This document shows, one piece after another, positions 1 to 9,529 of a stretch of 64,000 nucleotides of DNA (the first letter of the stretch is position 1; every line of letters begins with the position of its first letter). Made by a program: the position numbers and the translations under genes. Source of the DNA: Pyrococcus kukulkanii (GTDB taxonomy: Archaea > Methanobacteriota_B > Thermococci > Thermococcales > Thermococcaceae); NCBI RefSeq assembly GCF_001577775.1, contig NZ_CP010835.1:806001-870000 (forward strand), given 5' to 3'. Under the pieces are notes generated by a model. It was not told the origin of the DNA. It worked only from the letters and a program-made list of their open reading frames with translations, and ran no database searches.

Positions 1-2
1 AG

Positions 3-779
3 GCGGCAACGTACTTAAGGGAGCCTATTTTAGTCCCGATATACAGGCCGCCATTGAGGAGATTCCTTGCAGAGTACTTGGCAAGTTCTGGGGCTATAGT
101 TGAAGAAATCGTCGGAGAAGCTTTCAGGGAAGAGGAAGTTACCATGTCTAGGGTGTATTTAGCTATTCTTTCTGCTGTAGCAGACGGAATGCAGAAGAGT
201 GGAGAAATAACAAGCGTTTTAATGAATAAGGGGCTAATAGAGTCGCCCTCTGCAGTTCAGAAATATTTGAAAATCCTTACGGCCATGGGATTTCTTGAAA
301 AAATTCCCATATATGGAAAGAAAAGGTTTAGGTACAGAATATCTTCCCCCTTGTTAGATCTTCACTTTTACCTAGAGGAAAAGTACTCTTACACGGAGCT
401 TGAGACACCAGTAGAGTTTATAGTCAAGGTTATTGAGATGAAGCTGCCCCTTCACGTTCAGTACTTCGTGGAGAACCTGCTAAGCAAAGTGTACGGGCTA
501 AGAAAAACAAAAATCGAAGAGCCGAAACTTGAAGTTGACATAGCCCTCCTAAGGTTCAGTCGGCTCGAAATTGTCGGTGAGGTAAAGTGGAAGTCAAGAG
601 TTAAGGAGGAAGAAATTAGAAAAATAGAAGAAAAACTCCAGAAATTTAAATGCAGGAAAGTATTATTCGTTCCATCCTTGGATGTTCTGGAGAGAGAACC
701 TAAGAACGTTGAAGTGCTAACACCAGAAGATCTTGTAAGGCTCGCTAGGAAAAGCTTGCCACCTATGGTGAATAGATAA
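3..779 (+). CDS. C-terminal part of archaeal DUF234-type ATPase (truncated by window start)
   Basis: The frame is open back to base 3 with no convincing start, so the P-loop NTPase half lies before the window. What is visible is a winged-helix segment (MSRVYLAILSAVADG followed by KYLKILTAMGFLEK) and then the DUF234-type nuclease-like tail, with VDIALLRFSRLEIVGEVKWK as a probable D...E-x-K motif and a closing LTPEDLVRLAR helix. The same architecture is seen whole at 37792-39159, 40633-42003 and 42041-43414. These ATPases are common in Thermococcales and their cellular role is unknown. The gene ends 40 bp before pgk. Family assignment is firm; activity is inferred. Confidence 0.8.
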   Translation, partial: AATYLREPILVPIYRPPLRRFLAEYLASSGAIVEEIVGEAFREEEVTMSRVYLAILSAVADGMQKSGEITSVLMNKGLIESPSAVQKYLKILTAMGFLEKIPIYGKKRFRYRISSPLLDLHFYLEEKYSYTELETPVEFIVKVIEMKLPLHVQYFVENLLSKVYGLRKTKIEEPKLEVDIALLRFSRLEIVGEVKWKSRVKEEEIRKIEEKLQKFKCRKVLFVPSLDVLEREPKNVEVLTPEDLVRLARKSLPPMVNR

Positions 780-819
780 ACTTTCTTAAACCTCCTTCCA
801 ATAATTTTACGGTGGTGAA

Positions 820-2049
820 ATGTTCAGATTAAGCGATTTCGATTTTCACAATAAGGCGGTTTTCCTTCGTGCTGACCTCAATTCACCAATGAAAGATGGC
901 AAGATAATCAGTGACGCGAGATTTAGGGCTGTGCTTCCAACGATAAAGTACCTGCTTGAAAGTGGAGCAAGGCTTGTTATGGGCACTCACCAGGGAAAGC
1001 CATACAGTGAGGACTATGCCACAACTGAAGAACACGCGAGGGTTCTCTCAGAGCTATTGAACCAGCACGTTGAGTACGTTGAAGATGTATTTGGAAGGTA
1101 CGCTAGAGAGAAGATTAAGGAGCTCAAACCAGGAGAAGTTCTAATGCTTGAAAACCTTAGGTTTTCGGCTGAGGAAGTTAAAAACAAGCCTATAGAGGAA
1201 TGTGAAAAAACGTTCTTCGTTAAAAAGCTTTCCCAGGTTATAGATCTGGTAGTGAACGATGCCTTTGCCGCCGCACATAGAAGCCAGCCCTCCCTTGTTG
1301 GTTTCGCAAGGGTAAAGCCCATGATAATGGGACTCTTAATGGAGAGGGAGGTTGAAGCTCTAAGCAAAGCTTATTACAGCAAGGAGAGGCCCAGGGTATA
1401 CGTCCTGGGAGGGGCAAAGGTTGATGATTCCTTGAGGGTTGCCGAAAACGTATTGAGAAAAGGGAAAGCTGACTTAATTCTAACCGGGGGATTGGTTGCA
1501 AACGTCTTTACCTTAGCCAAGGGCTTCGACTTGGGGAGGAGAAACATAGAGTTTATGGAGCGCAAGGGTATCTTAAAGTACGTGGACTGGGCCGAGAGGA
1601 TACTGGACGAGTTCTACCCCTTCGTTAAAACTCCTGTAGACTTTGCAGTAGACTATAAGGGAGAGAGGCTGGAGATAGACCTGCTAAGTGAAGAAAAGAG
1701 GCTATTTGATGAGTACCAGATACTGGATATAGGCTCGAGAACGGTGGAGAAGTACAGGCAGGTCCTCATGCAGGCAAAGATAATAGTGGCCAACGGGCCT
1801 ATGGGCGTTTTTGAGAGAGAGGAGTTTGCTGTGGGAACAGTAGGAGTGTTTAAAGCCATAGCTGAAAGCCCAGCGTTCAGCGTTGTCGGTGGGGGTCACT
1901 CAATAGCTAGCATACATAAGTACGGAATAGAGGGCATAAGCCACGTTTCAACAGGTGGAGGGGCAATGTTAACGTTCTTTGCCGGAGAGAAACTGCCTGT
2001 GCTCGAGGCCTTAAGCCTGAGCTACGAGAAGTTCAAGGGACATCTTTAA
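820..2049 (+). CDS. pgk: phosphoglycerate kinase
   Basis: This cytosolic glycolytic/gluconeogenic enzyme interconverts 1,3-bisphosphoglycerate plus ADP and 3-phosphoglycerate plus ATP. At 409 aa it has normal archaeal length. Visible signatures are the N-terminal VFLRADLNSPMKDGKI (PGK signature with substrate-binding R and D), GTHQGKP, the VVNDAFAAAHRSQPS segment, the VLGGAKVDDSL nucleotide-binding loop, and a C-terminal VVGGGHSIA / STGGGAML pair. The ATG follows GGTGGTGAA at a normal distance. A CTTAAACC stretch about 35 bases upstream may serve as TATA element. In archaeal glycolysis this enzyme is mainly gluconeogenic because GAPOR bypasses it; that is established for the order, not read here. 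Confidence 0.97.
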   Translation: MFRLSDFDFHNKAVFLRADLNSPMKDGKIISDARFRAVLPTIKYLLESGARLVMGTHQGKPYSEDYATTEEHARVLSELLNQHVEYVEDVFGRYAREKIKELKPGEVLMLENLRFSAEEVKNKPIEECEKTFFVKKLSQVIDLVVNDAFAAAHRSQPSLVGFARVKPMIMGLLMEREVEALSKAYYSKERPRVYVLGGAKVDDSLRVAENVLRKGKADLILTGGLVANVFTLAKGFDLGRRNIEFMERKGILKYVDWAERILDEFYPFVKTPVDFAVDYKGERLEIDLLSEEKRLFDEYQILDIGSRTVEKYRQVLMQAKIIVANGPMGVFEREEFAVGTVGVFKAIAESPAFSVVGGGHSIASIHKYGIEGISHVSTGGGAMLTFFAGEKLPVLEALSLSYEKFKGHL

Positions 2050-2230
2050 TTTGCAATTTATTAAGGACAAAATTCATAACAAGCTTTACTATCTCAATAG
2101 CCTCTCTTGCAATCTCTTGGGGAATTTCGTAGATAGTTGGATATCTCGCTTCTACAGCAAAGTCGGTAAGTGTGTGGGCTCCAATTTCATATAGCTTATC
2201 AAATTCAGCATCAATTTCTTTACCTGGAAG
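2033..2230 (-). pseudogene. relic of a HEPN-domain protein (C-terminal fragment)
   Basis: On the minus strand a frame reads KEIDAEFDKLYEIGAHTL, then TDFAVEARYPT and PQEIAREAIEIVKLVMNFVL before a TGA that overlaps the 3' end of pgk. The RYP motif followed by an EA...A...V helix is typical of the C-terminal half of HEPN domains of the PF05168 kind. No start or N-terminal half is present, because the upstream sequence is occupied by the oppositely oriented PIN relic. I read it as the leftover of a toxin-antitoxin type gene. Below about 60 codons, recognition is moderate. Confidence 0.55.
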
Positions 2231-2242
2231 AGAGGTTTGAAA

Positions 2243-2703
2243 ATGAAGATATTTATTGACACTTCCGTTTTTGTTTAGGCATTATTATGGAGTTAAAGAT
2301 GCAATAGAACTTTTAGACTATGCGATAAATGAAAACATGCCTTACGTTTCTCCAAATGTTGTTCTTTAAACTGCTCTATATGGAAACAGAAAGGTTGTTT
2401 GGCCGTACTGGAAAATTCAGGGTTAAGAAAATGTTCATGCAGGAACGGGAGAGATTTGACTCTGTTTTTAAGTATCTCTCGGAGTTTATACTGGAGAACA
2501 TTGAGCTTGGGATTATAGAGTTGCCCCCACCTAATAAGGAAATCCTAAACGAAGCAGTTACTCTCTCCAAGGAATTTGGTTTATTGCCAAATGATGCTCT
2601 CATAGCAGCCGCGTGCAAGTTTTGTGGGATTTCGAAAATTGCCACGTTTGATAAGGGTTTTGAGAATGTACCTTTCCTCGAAGTTCTCTATCAGGCTCAA
2701 TGA
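2243..2703 (+). pseudogene. decayed PIN-domain (VapC-like) toxin gene
   Basis: An ATG at 2243 begins MKIFIDTSVFV, the classical PIN-domain first strand with the catalytic Asp, then hits TAG. The protein resumes in the next frame from 2280 (HYYGVKDAIELLDYAINEN, then SPNVVL) and again in a third frame, ending with ELPPPNKEILNEAVTLSKEF, LLPNDALIAAACKFCGI and IATFDKGFENV. The acidic residues of the LPNDALIAA and ATFDKGF motifs survive. Two frame changes make it non-functional as a single protein. PIN proteins of this group are site-specific RNases paired with small antitoxins; no antitoxin remains here. Confidence 0.75.
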
Positions 2704-2770
2704 GATTTTCTAACCTTTTGACACTAAAACTTTTAACTTCTCCCTTCTAACTCCGTTAAGGGGTGAGGGA

Positions 2771-4039
2771 GTGAAAGCGGTAATACTGGCCGCGGGATAC
2801 GGGACGAGGATGGGTGAGAAGCCGAAGGGTCTAATCAAGGTTGCAGGTAGAGAGCTCATATATAGGACGATCAAAAACCTCCAGAAGTTTGGAGTGAGCG
2901 AGTTCGTGATAGTGACGAATGAGAAATACAGAGAGCTCTACGAGGAGTTTATAAGGAAGCATGGTTTTAACGCGAAAGTTGTAGTTAATCCAAAGCCCGA
3001 GAGGGGCAACGGCTTTTCCCTTCACGTAGCTAAAGGGCACGTAACAGGCAGGTTCGTGCTCGTCATGAGCGACCACATCTACGAGGAGAGGTTTTACGAG
3101 CTTGCCATTAAGGGCAGAGGATTAATAGCTGACAGGAGGCCGAAGTTTGTCGATGTCGGTGAGGCAACGAAAGTTAAAGTGAAAGATGGAAGGGTTGTGG
3201 ATATAGGGAAGCAGCTCAAGAAGTGGGATGCCCTAGATACAGGCTTTTTTGTGCTTGATGACTCGATATTTGAAGTTACTGAGAAGTTAGCTAATGAAAT
3301 GGAAATCATTGAGCTTAGGGACGTTGTGAAGGAGGCGAGGCTTGAGGTTACCTTTGTGGATGGCCTCTTCTGGATGGACGTTGATACGCCAGAGGAGCTC
3401 AAGAAGGCGAGGAAGCTCATAGTTTACACCTCCGTTAAGGGGGTTGGAGATGGATTCATAAGCAGGCACATAAACAGAAAGATCTCCACGAGGATCTCCG
3501 TTTTATTGGTTGAACACCTCACGCCCAACCAGCTCACCGTTATAACATTCCTTTTTGGCATATTCTCGGGTCTCATGAACCTCGTCAGCGTTCCTTTAGC
3601 AGGAATCCTGTATCAGATAAGCTCAATCCTCGATGGTGTGGATGGGGAAATAGCGAGGGCCAGGATGCAGACGAGTAAGTTCGGCGGCTACTTTGACTCT
3701 ATCCTTGACAGATACGTTGACTTCACGTTCCTCCTGACCTTAGCTTATGTTTCGATAAGGGAACCCATATGGTGGGTTATAGCTGGAATTGCAATGTTCT
3801 CCTCGGCAATGGTTAGCTACTCAACCGAGAGGTTTAGGGGGGCCTACTGTGCCGATGCCTATAAGGTAATCCCAGCATTAAGGAGGATCCCAGGAAAGAG
3901 AGACGAGAGGATATTCATAACAATGCTCTTTACACTGCTTGGATGGATAAAGCCCCTATTCGCTCTACTTGCGGTATGGAGCACGTTGAGAGTTGCAATA
4001 ACAATCTACCTTGTCAGGAGGTGGGATCATGCTCACTGA
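2771..4039 (+). CDS. bifunctional CTP:inositol-1-phosphate cytidylyltransferase / di-myo-inositol-phosphate-phosphate synthase
   Basis: It makes the hyperthermophile osmolyte di-myo-inositol phosphate: the N-terminal half forms CDP-inositol, the C-terminal half condenses it with inositol-1-phosphate. Residues 1-220 form a nucleotidyltransferase fold, opening with [17 protein letters not shown] and containing MSDHIY and a [10 protein letters not shown] end. Residues 225-422 are a membrane CDP-alcohol phosphotransferase with the signature [19 protein letters not shown] and downstream [10 protein letters not shown], i.e. the DGx2ARx8Gx3Dx3D pattern, followed by several transmembrane helices. The start is GTG after a GGGGTGAGGG ribosome site. 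The end overlaps the next gene by 11 bases. The fused form is characteristic of Pyrococcus and Thermococcus. Confidence 0.95.
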   Translation: MKAVILAAGYGTRMGEKPKGLIKVAGRELIYRTIKNLQKFGVSEFVIVTNEKYRELYEEFIRKHGFNAKVVVNPKPERGNGFSLHVAKGHVTGRFVLVMSDHIYEERFYELAIKGRGLIADRRPKFVDVGEATKVKVKDGRVVDIGKQLKKWDALDTGFFVLDDSIFEVTEKLANEMEIIELRDVVKEARLEVTFVDGLFWMDVDTPEELKKARKLIVYTSVKGVGDGFISRHINRKISTRISVLLVEHLTPNQLTVITFLFGIFSGLMNLVSVPLAGILYQISSILDGVDGEIARARMQTSKFGGYFDSILDRYVDFTFLLTLAYVSIREPIWWVIAGIAMFSSAMVSYSTERFRGAYCADAYKVIPALRRIPGKRDERIFITMLFTLLGWIKPLFALLAVWSTLRVAITIYLVRRWDHAH

Positions 4040-5183
4040 GGAGCACGTCAGAACGGCGGAGGAGATGATAAGGAAGGGGTATGATGAGAAGAAGATAAGG
4101 AGGGCTTTAGGCCTTCCTGAAGAAGAATTTAAATTAGCGTTGGAGGTGGCTAGGGCTAGAATAAAGGCGAAGGATAAGTTCTCAAGGACCGATCTTTGGT
4201 TTGACCTTGAGGGACTTAGGTACGCAACCCATGAGGTTGTGGCCGACTACAGGGGAAGAAGGCTGAAGAAGCAGGGAGTGGAGAGCATAGCTGACGTTTC
4301 ATGTGGCGTTGGAATCCAGCTGATATTTTTCGCCAAGCACGGGATAAGGGCAATAGGCGTTGATATAGATCCCCTCAAAATAGAGTTCGCAAAGAGAAAC
4401 GCGGAGAAGTACGGGGTCAACATCGAGTTTCTGGTGGGCGATTCCCTAAGCCCAGATATCGTTGAGAAAATTGACGCTGAGGTTATATTCTCAGACCCTG
4501 CAAGGCCTCCAGAGGTTCCAGAGAGAAACCTCGAAGATCTCCTCCCAAGCCCCTTGAAGGTTTACGAGGCTTATAAGGAAAAGGCTGAAGCTTTCATTTT
4601 CGACCTACCCCCACAGATAAGGCGTGAAAAGGTTCCTTGGAAGGGGGAGTTCGAGTACATAGACCTCTACGGCCACGTTAATAGGCTAACCTTCTACACC
4701 GAACCCTTGGCTAAGGCCGATAGGAGTGCCGTCATATTGCCCCAGGAAGCAAGACTTGAGAGTGATCCAAACTTAGAAAATATAGTTGAGGAAGCCGAAA
4801 CCCCAGGAAAGTATCTCTACGAAATTCCCCAGGCCATAGACTATGCTGACTTAATAAACGAGCTCTTCCACAAGGTTAAAGGCGAACTTAAGCTCCTACT
4901 GAGGGAGAAGAGGAGGATCCTTGCAACTGGGGATGATGAAGTAAAGAGCGATTACTTCAAGAGGTCTTACGTCGTCATTGCAACCATGCCGTTCCACCCG
5001 GTGAGGATAAACGACTTCCTGAGGAAAGAGGGCTACGGAAGGGCCACCCTGAGGATGAGCGTTCCTGAGGAGGAGTACTGGAGAATAAGGAGGAAGATTG
5101 AGCAAGGGCTTAAAGGTGAGAAGAGGGCCTTCGTCTTCAAGGTTAGAGATCTAGCAGTTATTGCTGAGTCTCTGGATCAATGA
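4029..5183 (+). CDS. class I SAM-dependent methyltransferase, THUMP-like-domain type
   Basis: The start is ATG at 4029, preceded by CAGGAGGTGGGATC; an upstream in-frame start at 4011 would lack that spacing. About 384 aa. The Rossmann methyltransferase core carries [16 protein letters not shown] (motif I, SAM loop), [18 protein letters not shown] (motif II) and the [13 protein letters not shown] motif in place of the usual NPPY. The DPAR motif and the C-terminal part resemble the THUMP-like methyltransferase family, whose members act on RNA or are uncharacterised. The substrate cannot be read. The gene overlaps the osmolyte gene upstream and converges with the ZPR1-like gene with a 26-base 3' overlap. 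Confidence 0.8.
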   Translation: MLTEEHVRTAEEMIRKGYDEKKIRRALGLPEEEFKLALEVARARIKAKDKFSRTDLWFDLEGLRYATHEVVADYRGRRLKKQGVESIADVSCGVGIQLIFFAKHGIRAIGVDIDPLKIEFAKRNAEKYGVNIEFLVGDSLSPDIVEKIDAEVIFSDPARPPEVPERNLEDLLPSPLKVYEAYKEKAEAFIFDLPPQIRREKVPWKGEFEYIDLYGHVNRLTFYTEPLAKADRSAVILPQEARLESDPNLENIVEEAETPGKYLYEIPQAIDYADLINELFHKVKGELKLLLREKRRILATGDDEVKSDYFKRSYVVIATMPFHPVRINDFLRKEGYGRATLRMSVPEEEYWRIRRKIEQGLKGEKRAFVFKVRDLAVIAESLDQ

Positions 5184-5778
5184 CTACGTAGGGTCCTGTA
5201 CTAAGCTTCTTTATCTCCTCCTTTGTCAGCCTTCTGCTCTTGACTTTCTCCCCTATCAGGGCGCTGTTGCCGAAGGGATCCATTACCCTAACTGTCAGAG
5301 GCTTCTTCCCTTCCTTGACCTCTTCGATGTACTTCAATAGCTCATCTATCTTCTTCACTGCCTTCTCGTCGTTCTCTTCTTTCTTGAAGTCCCTTGCCAT
5401 AAGGAGAACTTCCTTTGCCCTCTCCAGAACTCCTTCTATGTTGCTCACGAATCCCTGAGCTGCCGGTCCGGGTTCTATCTTTATCCCGAGCTCCTTAAGC
5501 TCTATGGTTCCGCTCTTGCTCCTAACTACCCTCGTGAAGAGATCCTCCTCGTTCTCCACTTTGACTTCGTACAGCCTTGGTTCTCTTTCCTCGAGGATCA
5601 TGACATCAGCACTCCTGTAGCCGCACCTCTCGCAGATTATCGTTGACTCCATGACCTCGCCAAAGTAGGGTATCTTGTGGATGAACTGGATCGCCTTTAA
5701 CGTCCCTTTACCTCCACAAATCGGGCAATCCCCCAGCTTAATCTCCTGAATCTTCTCGGGCTTAAGTTCCTCGTTCAC
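5158..5778 (-). CDS. ZPR1-type zinc finger protein
   Basis: 206 aa with a single ZPR1 module: a four-cysteine zinc finger (CPICGGKG ... CERCGYRS, residues 18-52) followed by the ZPR1 beta domain (IELKELGIKIEPGPAAQGFV) and a helical tail. Eukaryotic ZPR1 has two such modules and has been described as a folding chaperone for eEF1A; the archaeal single-module protein may act similarly on aEF1A, which is inference. The start is GTG with GGGGAGAGGAA upstream. It begins 33 bases after the GH130 gene on the same strand and could be co-transcribed with the transporter operon, although its role looks unrelated. Confidence 0.9.
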   Translation of the reverse strand: MNEELKPEKIQEIKLGDCPICGGKGTLKAIQFIHKIPYFGEVMESTIICERCGYRSADVMILEEREPRLYEVKVENEEDLFTRVVRSKSGTIELKELGIKIEPGPAAQGFVSNIEGVLERAKEVLLMARDFKKEENDEKAVKKIDELLKYIEEVKEGKKPLTVRVMDPFGNSALIGEKVKSRRLTKEEIKKLSTGPYVVIDPETQQ

Positions 5779-5811
5779 TTCCTCTCCCCTTCCTTGGCAT
5801 AATGCCTTGGC

Positions 5812-6711
5812 TTATATAGATTTTGAAAATCCTAAGGTTTGGAGTAGCATCTCAACGCTCCCTTTCCATATTGCCAAGCCTACATATCTATCAGCCGCCC
5901 CATAGTAGAATAGCGTTCTCTCGTTATCCTCTACTAGGCCTTCCAAAAACACGACGTTGTTAACGTGCCCAAACTTTTCCCATGGATATTCAGGCTCTAA
6001 AATTGTGTTTTCCGATTTCCATATTGCCCTCTCCGGATTTTTCTTATCAAAAACCGCAACCCTGACCTTGTAGACTAGGCTTTTATCCGCAGAGTTGTAG
6101 AAGAGAACGATACCTTCCTTAGTTAGTAAGGGTGGGGGCCCAGGTTCTACCAGCAATAAATTCCCTGGGCGTAGAATCGGCTTTTCTGAATACTCCCAAG
6201 TTTTGCCATCTTTTGAATATGCGATCCAAATGTTCGAATCTCCGAAGTACATGATGTATCTACCGTTGACTTTAACTGGAAGTATCGCACCACTCTTCGT
6301 CCATTCCCTCGGCCTTAAGTAGTTCTCTGGGAAGTCATCGAATATCGGTCCATGCTTTTTCCATGATAGGAGGTTCTTTGACGTCGCCAAGCAAAGCCTC
6401 GCAACTTTGCCGTCATAGCCAGTATACGTCATCACGTACTTCTTTCCCAGCTTAACAACCCTCGGATCCTCAACACCTTTTGCCTCCCAGGAATATTCAG
6501 GCTCAAGTACAGGTTCTGGAAATTTAGTGAAGTTAATGCCATCTTCGCTTATCGCTAGGCCTATCCTTCCCGTTTTCCCATCCTCGCATTCTCCCCTGTA
6601 CAGCATTACGAACTTCCCTTTTCTATAAATCACTGAGGGGTTGTATGCGTTTTTGCAGTCAAAGCCATCTGCTGACGGCAATAAAATTGGGAAGGGAAGC
6701 TTTCTAAGCAT
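5812..6711 (-). CDS. GH130-family glycoside phosphorylase/hydrolase
   Basis: About 299 aa, five-bladed beta-propeller of the GH130 type. Visible repeats include AYNPSVIYRKGKFVMLYRGE, VEDPRVVKLGKKYVMTYTGY and the C-terminal HVNNVVFLEGLV. Known GH130 members are beta-1,4-mannosyl-glucose or manno-oligosaccharide phosphorylases and a few beta-1,2-mannosidases. The start is ATG 6711, preceded by AAGGTGAGAAG; the upstream extension (MRFPMNTLWL...) only overlaps the transporter gene in another frame. It starts 4 bases before the stop of the preceding ATPase gene, so it is almost certainly in the same operon. This suggests that the transporter delivers a mannose-containing oligosaccharide. Exact substrate unknown. 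Confidence 0.85.
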   Translation of the reverse strand: MLRKLPFPILLPSADGFDCKNAYNPSVIYRKGKFVMLYRGECEDGKTGRIGLAISEDGINFTKFPEPVLEPEYSWEAKGVEDPRVVKLGKKYVMTYTGYDGKVARLCLATSKNLLSWKKHGPIFDDFPENYLRPREWTKSGAILPVKVNGRYIMYFGDSNIWIAYSKDGKTWEYSEKPILRPGNLLLVEPGPPPLLTKEGIVLFYNSADKSLVYKVRVAVFDKKNPERAIWKSENTILEPEYPWEKFGHVNNVVFLEGLVEDNERTLFYYGAADRYVGLAIWKGSVEMLLQTLGFSKSI

Positions 6712-6715
6712 CTTC

Positions 6716-7705
6716 TCACCTTGGCGGGTGGTGGCAAGCCACAAAGTGTTCATGGGAAACCTCAATTAACTCTGGTTCCTTACTCTTGCACTCTTCAGTT
6801 GCCAATGGGCATCTCGGGTGGAACCTGCAACCGCTTGGAGGATTAGCGGCATTTGGGACTTCTCCAGTAATCTCTATTTTCTTCTCCTTCTTCTTCCTCG
6901 CAATCGATGGAACGGCCTGTATCAGAGCCATCGTATAGGGATGAGCTGGGTTCTTAAGGACTTCGTCCGTAGGCCCTATTTCAACTATCTTCCCTAGGTA
7001 CATTACCGCTATCCTATCGGCTATCAGCTTTCCCACCGCTATATCGTGCGTAATGAAGAGTTGGCTCATATTGTATTCTTTCCTGAAGCTCTCAAGTAAT
7101 TCAAGGATTGCAGCTCTCATCGATACATCGATCATTGAAACCGCCTCATCTGCAACAACGAATTCCGGTTTGAGGATCATTGCCCTAGCTATTACAACTC
7201 TCTGCCTCTGTCCTCCGCTTAAGTGGTGTGGGTACCTCTCGTAGAACTCATCTTCAGGAGTTAGGCCGACTCTCCTGAGCATCTTTAGGGCGAGTTCTTT
7301 TGCTTCTTCCTTATCTGCAAGTCCATGAACTAAAAGTGGATGCGCTATCGCATCTCCTATTTTCATCCTGGGGCTCAAACTTGCATATGGATCCTGGAAG
7401 ATTATCTGCATCCTCCTCCTGAATGGCCTGAGCTCTTCCCTGCTAAGCTTGGTTATATCTACTCCATCGAAGATTATCCTTCCGTCGGTCGGTTCTATTA
7501 GCCTCAGTATAGTTCTTCCTGCTGTGGTCTTTCCGCATCCGCTTTCACCTATGAGTGCGAGAACTTCTCCTCTCTTTATTTCAAAGCTTATGCCATCAAC
7601 AGCCTTAACGTACCTTATTGGAGCCTTCTTGAGTGTTTCAAGTATGCTCCTCTTTATAGGGAAGTACTTCTTCAGGTTCTCAACTTTCAACAGGGGCTCA
7701 CTCAT
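6716..7705 (-). CDS. oligopeptide/oligosaccharide ABC transporter ATP-binding protein (DppF/OppF type)
   Basis: About 329 aa, cytoplasmic ATPase of a Dpp/Opp-type importer. Motifs: Walker A LIGESGCGKTTAGR, Q-loop FQDPYASL, signature LSGGQRQRVVIARAM, Walker B VVADEAVSMID, H-loop FITHDI. The C-terminal oligopeptide/dipeptide extension contains CRFHPRCPLATEEC with four cysteines, as in families that carry an iron-sulfur or zinc site there. The start at 7705 has GGAGGGAGCAGAA upstream and overlaps the DppD stop. It pairs with the second ATPase to form a heterodimer. Confidence 0.93.
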   Translation of the reverse strand: MSEPLLKVENLKKYFPIKRSILETLKKAPIRYVKAVDGISFEIKRGEVLALIGESGCGKTTAGRTILRLIEPTDGRIIFDGVDITKLSREELRPFRRRMQIIFQDPYASLSPRMKIGDAIAHPLLVHGLADKEEAKELALKMLRRVGLTPEDEFYERYPHHLSGGQRQRVVIARAMILKPEFVVADEAVSMIDVSMRAAILELLESFRKEYNMSQLFITHDIAVGKLIADRIAVMYLGKIVEIGPTDEVLKNPAHPYTMALIQAVPSIARKKKEKKIEITGEVPNAANPPSGCRFHPRCPLATEECKSKEPELIEVSHEHFVACHHPPR

Positions 7706-8672
7706 TTCTGCTCCCTCCATAGAGGTGGCATGCGACGAAGTGTCCCTTCTCATATTCGATCACCATAGGCTCTTCTGCATCGCACAGTCCTTTCAGCTCC
7801 CCCTTCTCAGCAAAGACATGACACCTTGGATGGAATCTGCATCCTCTTGGTGGATTTCTAAGATCTGGAGGATAACCTGGGATGGCCTTTATGGGCTTCT
7901 CAGTCCATAAATCGGGAACGCTGTTGAGGAGGGCTTGGGTGTATGGGTGGAGCGGATTCTCTACAATCTGCTCAACGGTTCCAAATTCCACGAGCTTGCC
8001 GGCGTACATCACCGCTATCTTATCGCTTCTCTCAGCCGCAAGTGAAATGTCGTGGGTGACGAAGAATATGCTTGTTCCCTCTTCCTTCAGGCTTTGAATT
8101 AGATCCATAATGGAATCCTGAACTATAACATCCAGGGCAGTGGTAGGCTCGTCGGCGATGAGTAATTTTGGATTAAAGGCCATCGCAATTGCAATGCTGA
8201 CCCTCTGTCTTTGACCTCCAGAGAGCTGGTGTGGATAGTAATCGAACCTATCCGGAGGAATGTTTACCTTTTCAAGTAGCTCTTTTGCCCTTTCTTTGGC
8301 TTCATCTTCGTCGACTCCGTGAACGGTCATTGCCTCAACGAGCTGATCTCCTATCTTTCTTAAGGGATCTAGGCTCGTCATGGGATCTTGGAACACCATA
8401 CTGATATCTTTTCCTCTAATTTGCCTCATCTCCTCCTCACTTAGCTTTAGCAGATCCTTTCCTTCGAACATTATTTGACCACTAACTATTTTTCCTGGGG
8501 GTGGAACCAGCCTGATTATGGCACTAGCAACGGTTGATTTTCCGCTACCGCTCTCGCCAACGAACGTTACCCACTCTTTCTCGTCTATAGAGAATGTTAC
8601 CCCTTCAACTGCCTTGACGACTCCCGAGAGCGTGTAATAATAAATGGAGAGGTCTTTAACTTCCAGTAGCAT
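7698..8672 (-). CDS. oligopeptide/oligosaccharide ABC transporter ATP-binding protein (DppD/OppD type)
   Basis: 324 aa. Walker A FVGESGSGKSTVAS, Q-loop FQDPMTSL, signature LSGGQRQRVSIAIAM, Walker B LIADEPTTALD, H-loop FVTHDI, and the C-terminal PPDLRNPPRGCRFHPRCHVF segment of the Opp/Dpp subfamily. It starts on the base where the permease DppC gene ends, and its stop overlaps the DppF start. Energises uptake together with its partner ATPase; both sites look catalytically complete. Confidence 0.93.
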   Translation of the reverse strand: MLLEVKDLSIYYYTLSGVVKAVEGVTFSIDEKEWVTFVGESGSGKSTVASAIIRLVPPPGKIVSGQIMFEGKDLLKLSEEEMRQIRGKDISMVFQDPMTSLDPLRKIGDQLVEAMTVHGVDEDEAKERAKELLEKVNIPPDRFDYYPHQLSGGQRQRVSIAIAMAFNPKLLIADEPTTALDVIVQDSIMDLIQSLKEEGTSIFFVTHDISLAAERSDKIAVMYAGKLVEFGTVEQIVENPLHPYTQALLNSVPDLWTEKPIKAIPGYPPDLRNPPRGCRFHPRCHVFAEKGELKGLCDAEEPMVIEYEKGHFVACHLYGGSRNE

Positions 8673-9520
8673 TACCTCACCCCCAGGGAAATTCTCTCGT
8701 TTAGAGCTTCACCTATCAGTGCAAATGCCATCGCTAGGAGCATGATCATCACTCCAGGGAAAAAGACCAGCCACCAATAGCCGTCAAGCAAGAACGGCTG
8801 ACCTACCCTCAGATCGTAGCCCCAGTCTGGCGTTGGCGGCGTCACGGAAAGACCGAGGAAACTTAGGCCTGCCTCGGTCAATATTGCATCGGCAACGCTC
8901 AGCGTGAATACTACAAGAACAGTCGGGCCCAGATTTGGGAGTATGTATTTCACCATAACTTCCCTGTCCTTAGCACCTATTGCATGCGCGGCCTCAACGA
9001 ACAGCTGGTTCTTTAGGCTTAATGTCTGCCCTCTAACCATCCTGAAGTAAGTCGGTACGTAGACGAAACTTATTGCTATTGCAGTGTTCACGGGACTTGG
9101 CCCCAAAACTACCGCAATGACAATTGCCAATATTAGGGCTGGGAATGCGTAGATGCTGTCCATTATAATGCTCAGCAGCCTGTCGATTTTCCCTCCATAG
9201 TAGCCTGAGATCAGACCCAGGGGAATTCCAATACTCATGGACAAGAGGGTGGCCATGAAAACTACCGAGAGGACGACCCTTGATCCCCAAACTATCCTTG
9301 AGAACACATCCTGCCCTAGTCTGTTGGTTCCCATTGGGTGCTTGAGGCTTGGGGGAGCAAAAACATCTTCAGTGCTCTTGGTTGGATCATATGGGGCAAT
9401 TATTGGAGCGAAAATTGCCATTATAACTACAACAAGAACTATAGCTATCCCAAAGAATAGCATTCCTCTCCCAGGCTTTTTCTCGAGAAGGAACTTTGCT
9501 ATTGGCCTTATAACTTCCAT
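8672..9520 (-). CDS. ABC transporter permease (DppC/OppC type)
   Basis: 282 aa inner-membrane permease with an N-terminal transmembrane helix (LFFGIAIVLVVVIMAIFAPI), the conserved HPMGTNRLGQDVFSRIVWG motif of DppC proteins, and five further hydrophobic segments. The EAA loop reads EAAHAIGAKDREVMVKYILP. The start follows GAGGTGATAGC. Works as a heterodimer with the upstream DppB-type permease. Confidence 0.93.
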   Translation of the reverse strand: MEVIRPIAKFLLEKKPGRGMLFFGIAIVLVVVIMAIFAPIIAPYDPTKSTEDVFAPPSLKHPMGTNRLGQDVFSRIVWGSRVVLSVVFMATLLSMSIGIPLGLISGYYGGKIDRLLSIIMDSIYAFPALILAIVIAVVLGPSPVNTAIAISFVYVPTYFRMVRGQTLSLKNQLFVEAAHAIGAKDREVMVKYILPNLGPTVLVVFTLSVADAILTEAGLSFLGLSVTPPTPDWGYDLRVGQPFLLDGYWWLVFFPGVMIMLLAMAFALIGEALNERISLGVR

Positions 9521-9529
9521 GCTATCACC

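Noticed and set aside
1014-1367. Minus-strand frame within pgk
   Set aside because: Antisense shadow of a firmly identified gene, low-complexity Ser-rich translation, no ribosome site.
6712-6765. N-terminal extension of the GH130 gene (MRFPMNTLWL...)
   Set aside because: It lies inside the transporter ATPase gene in another frame, adds residues not typical of GH130, and a good ribosome site precedes ATG 6711.
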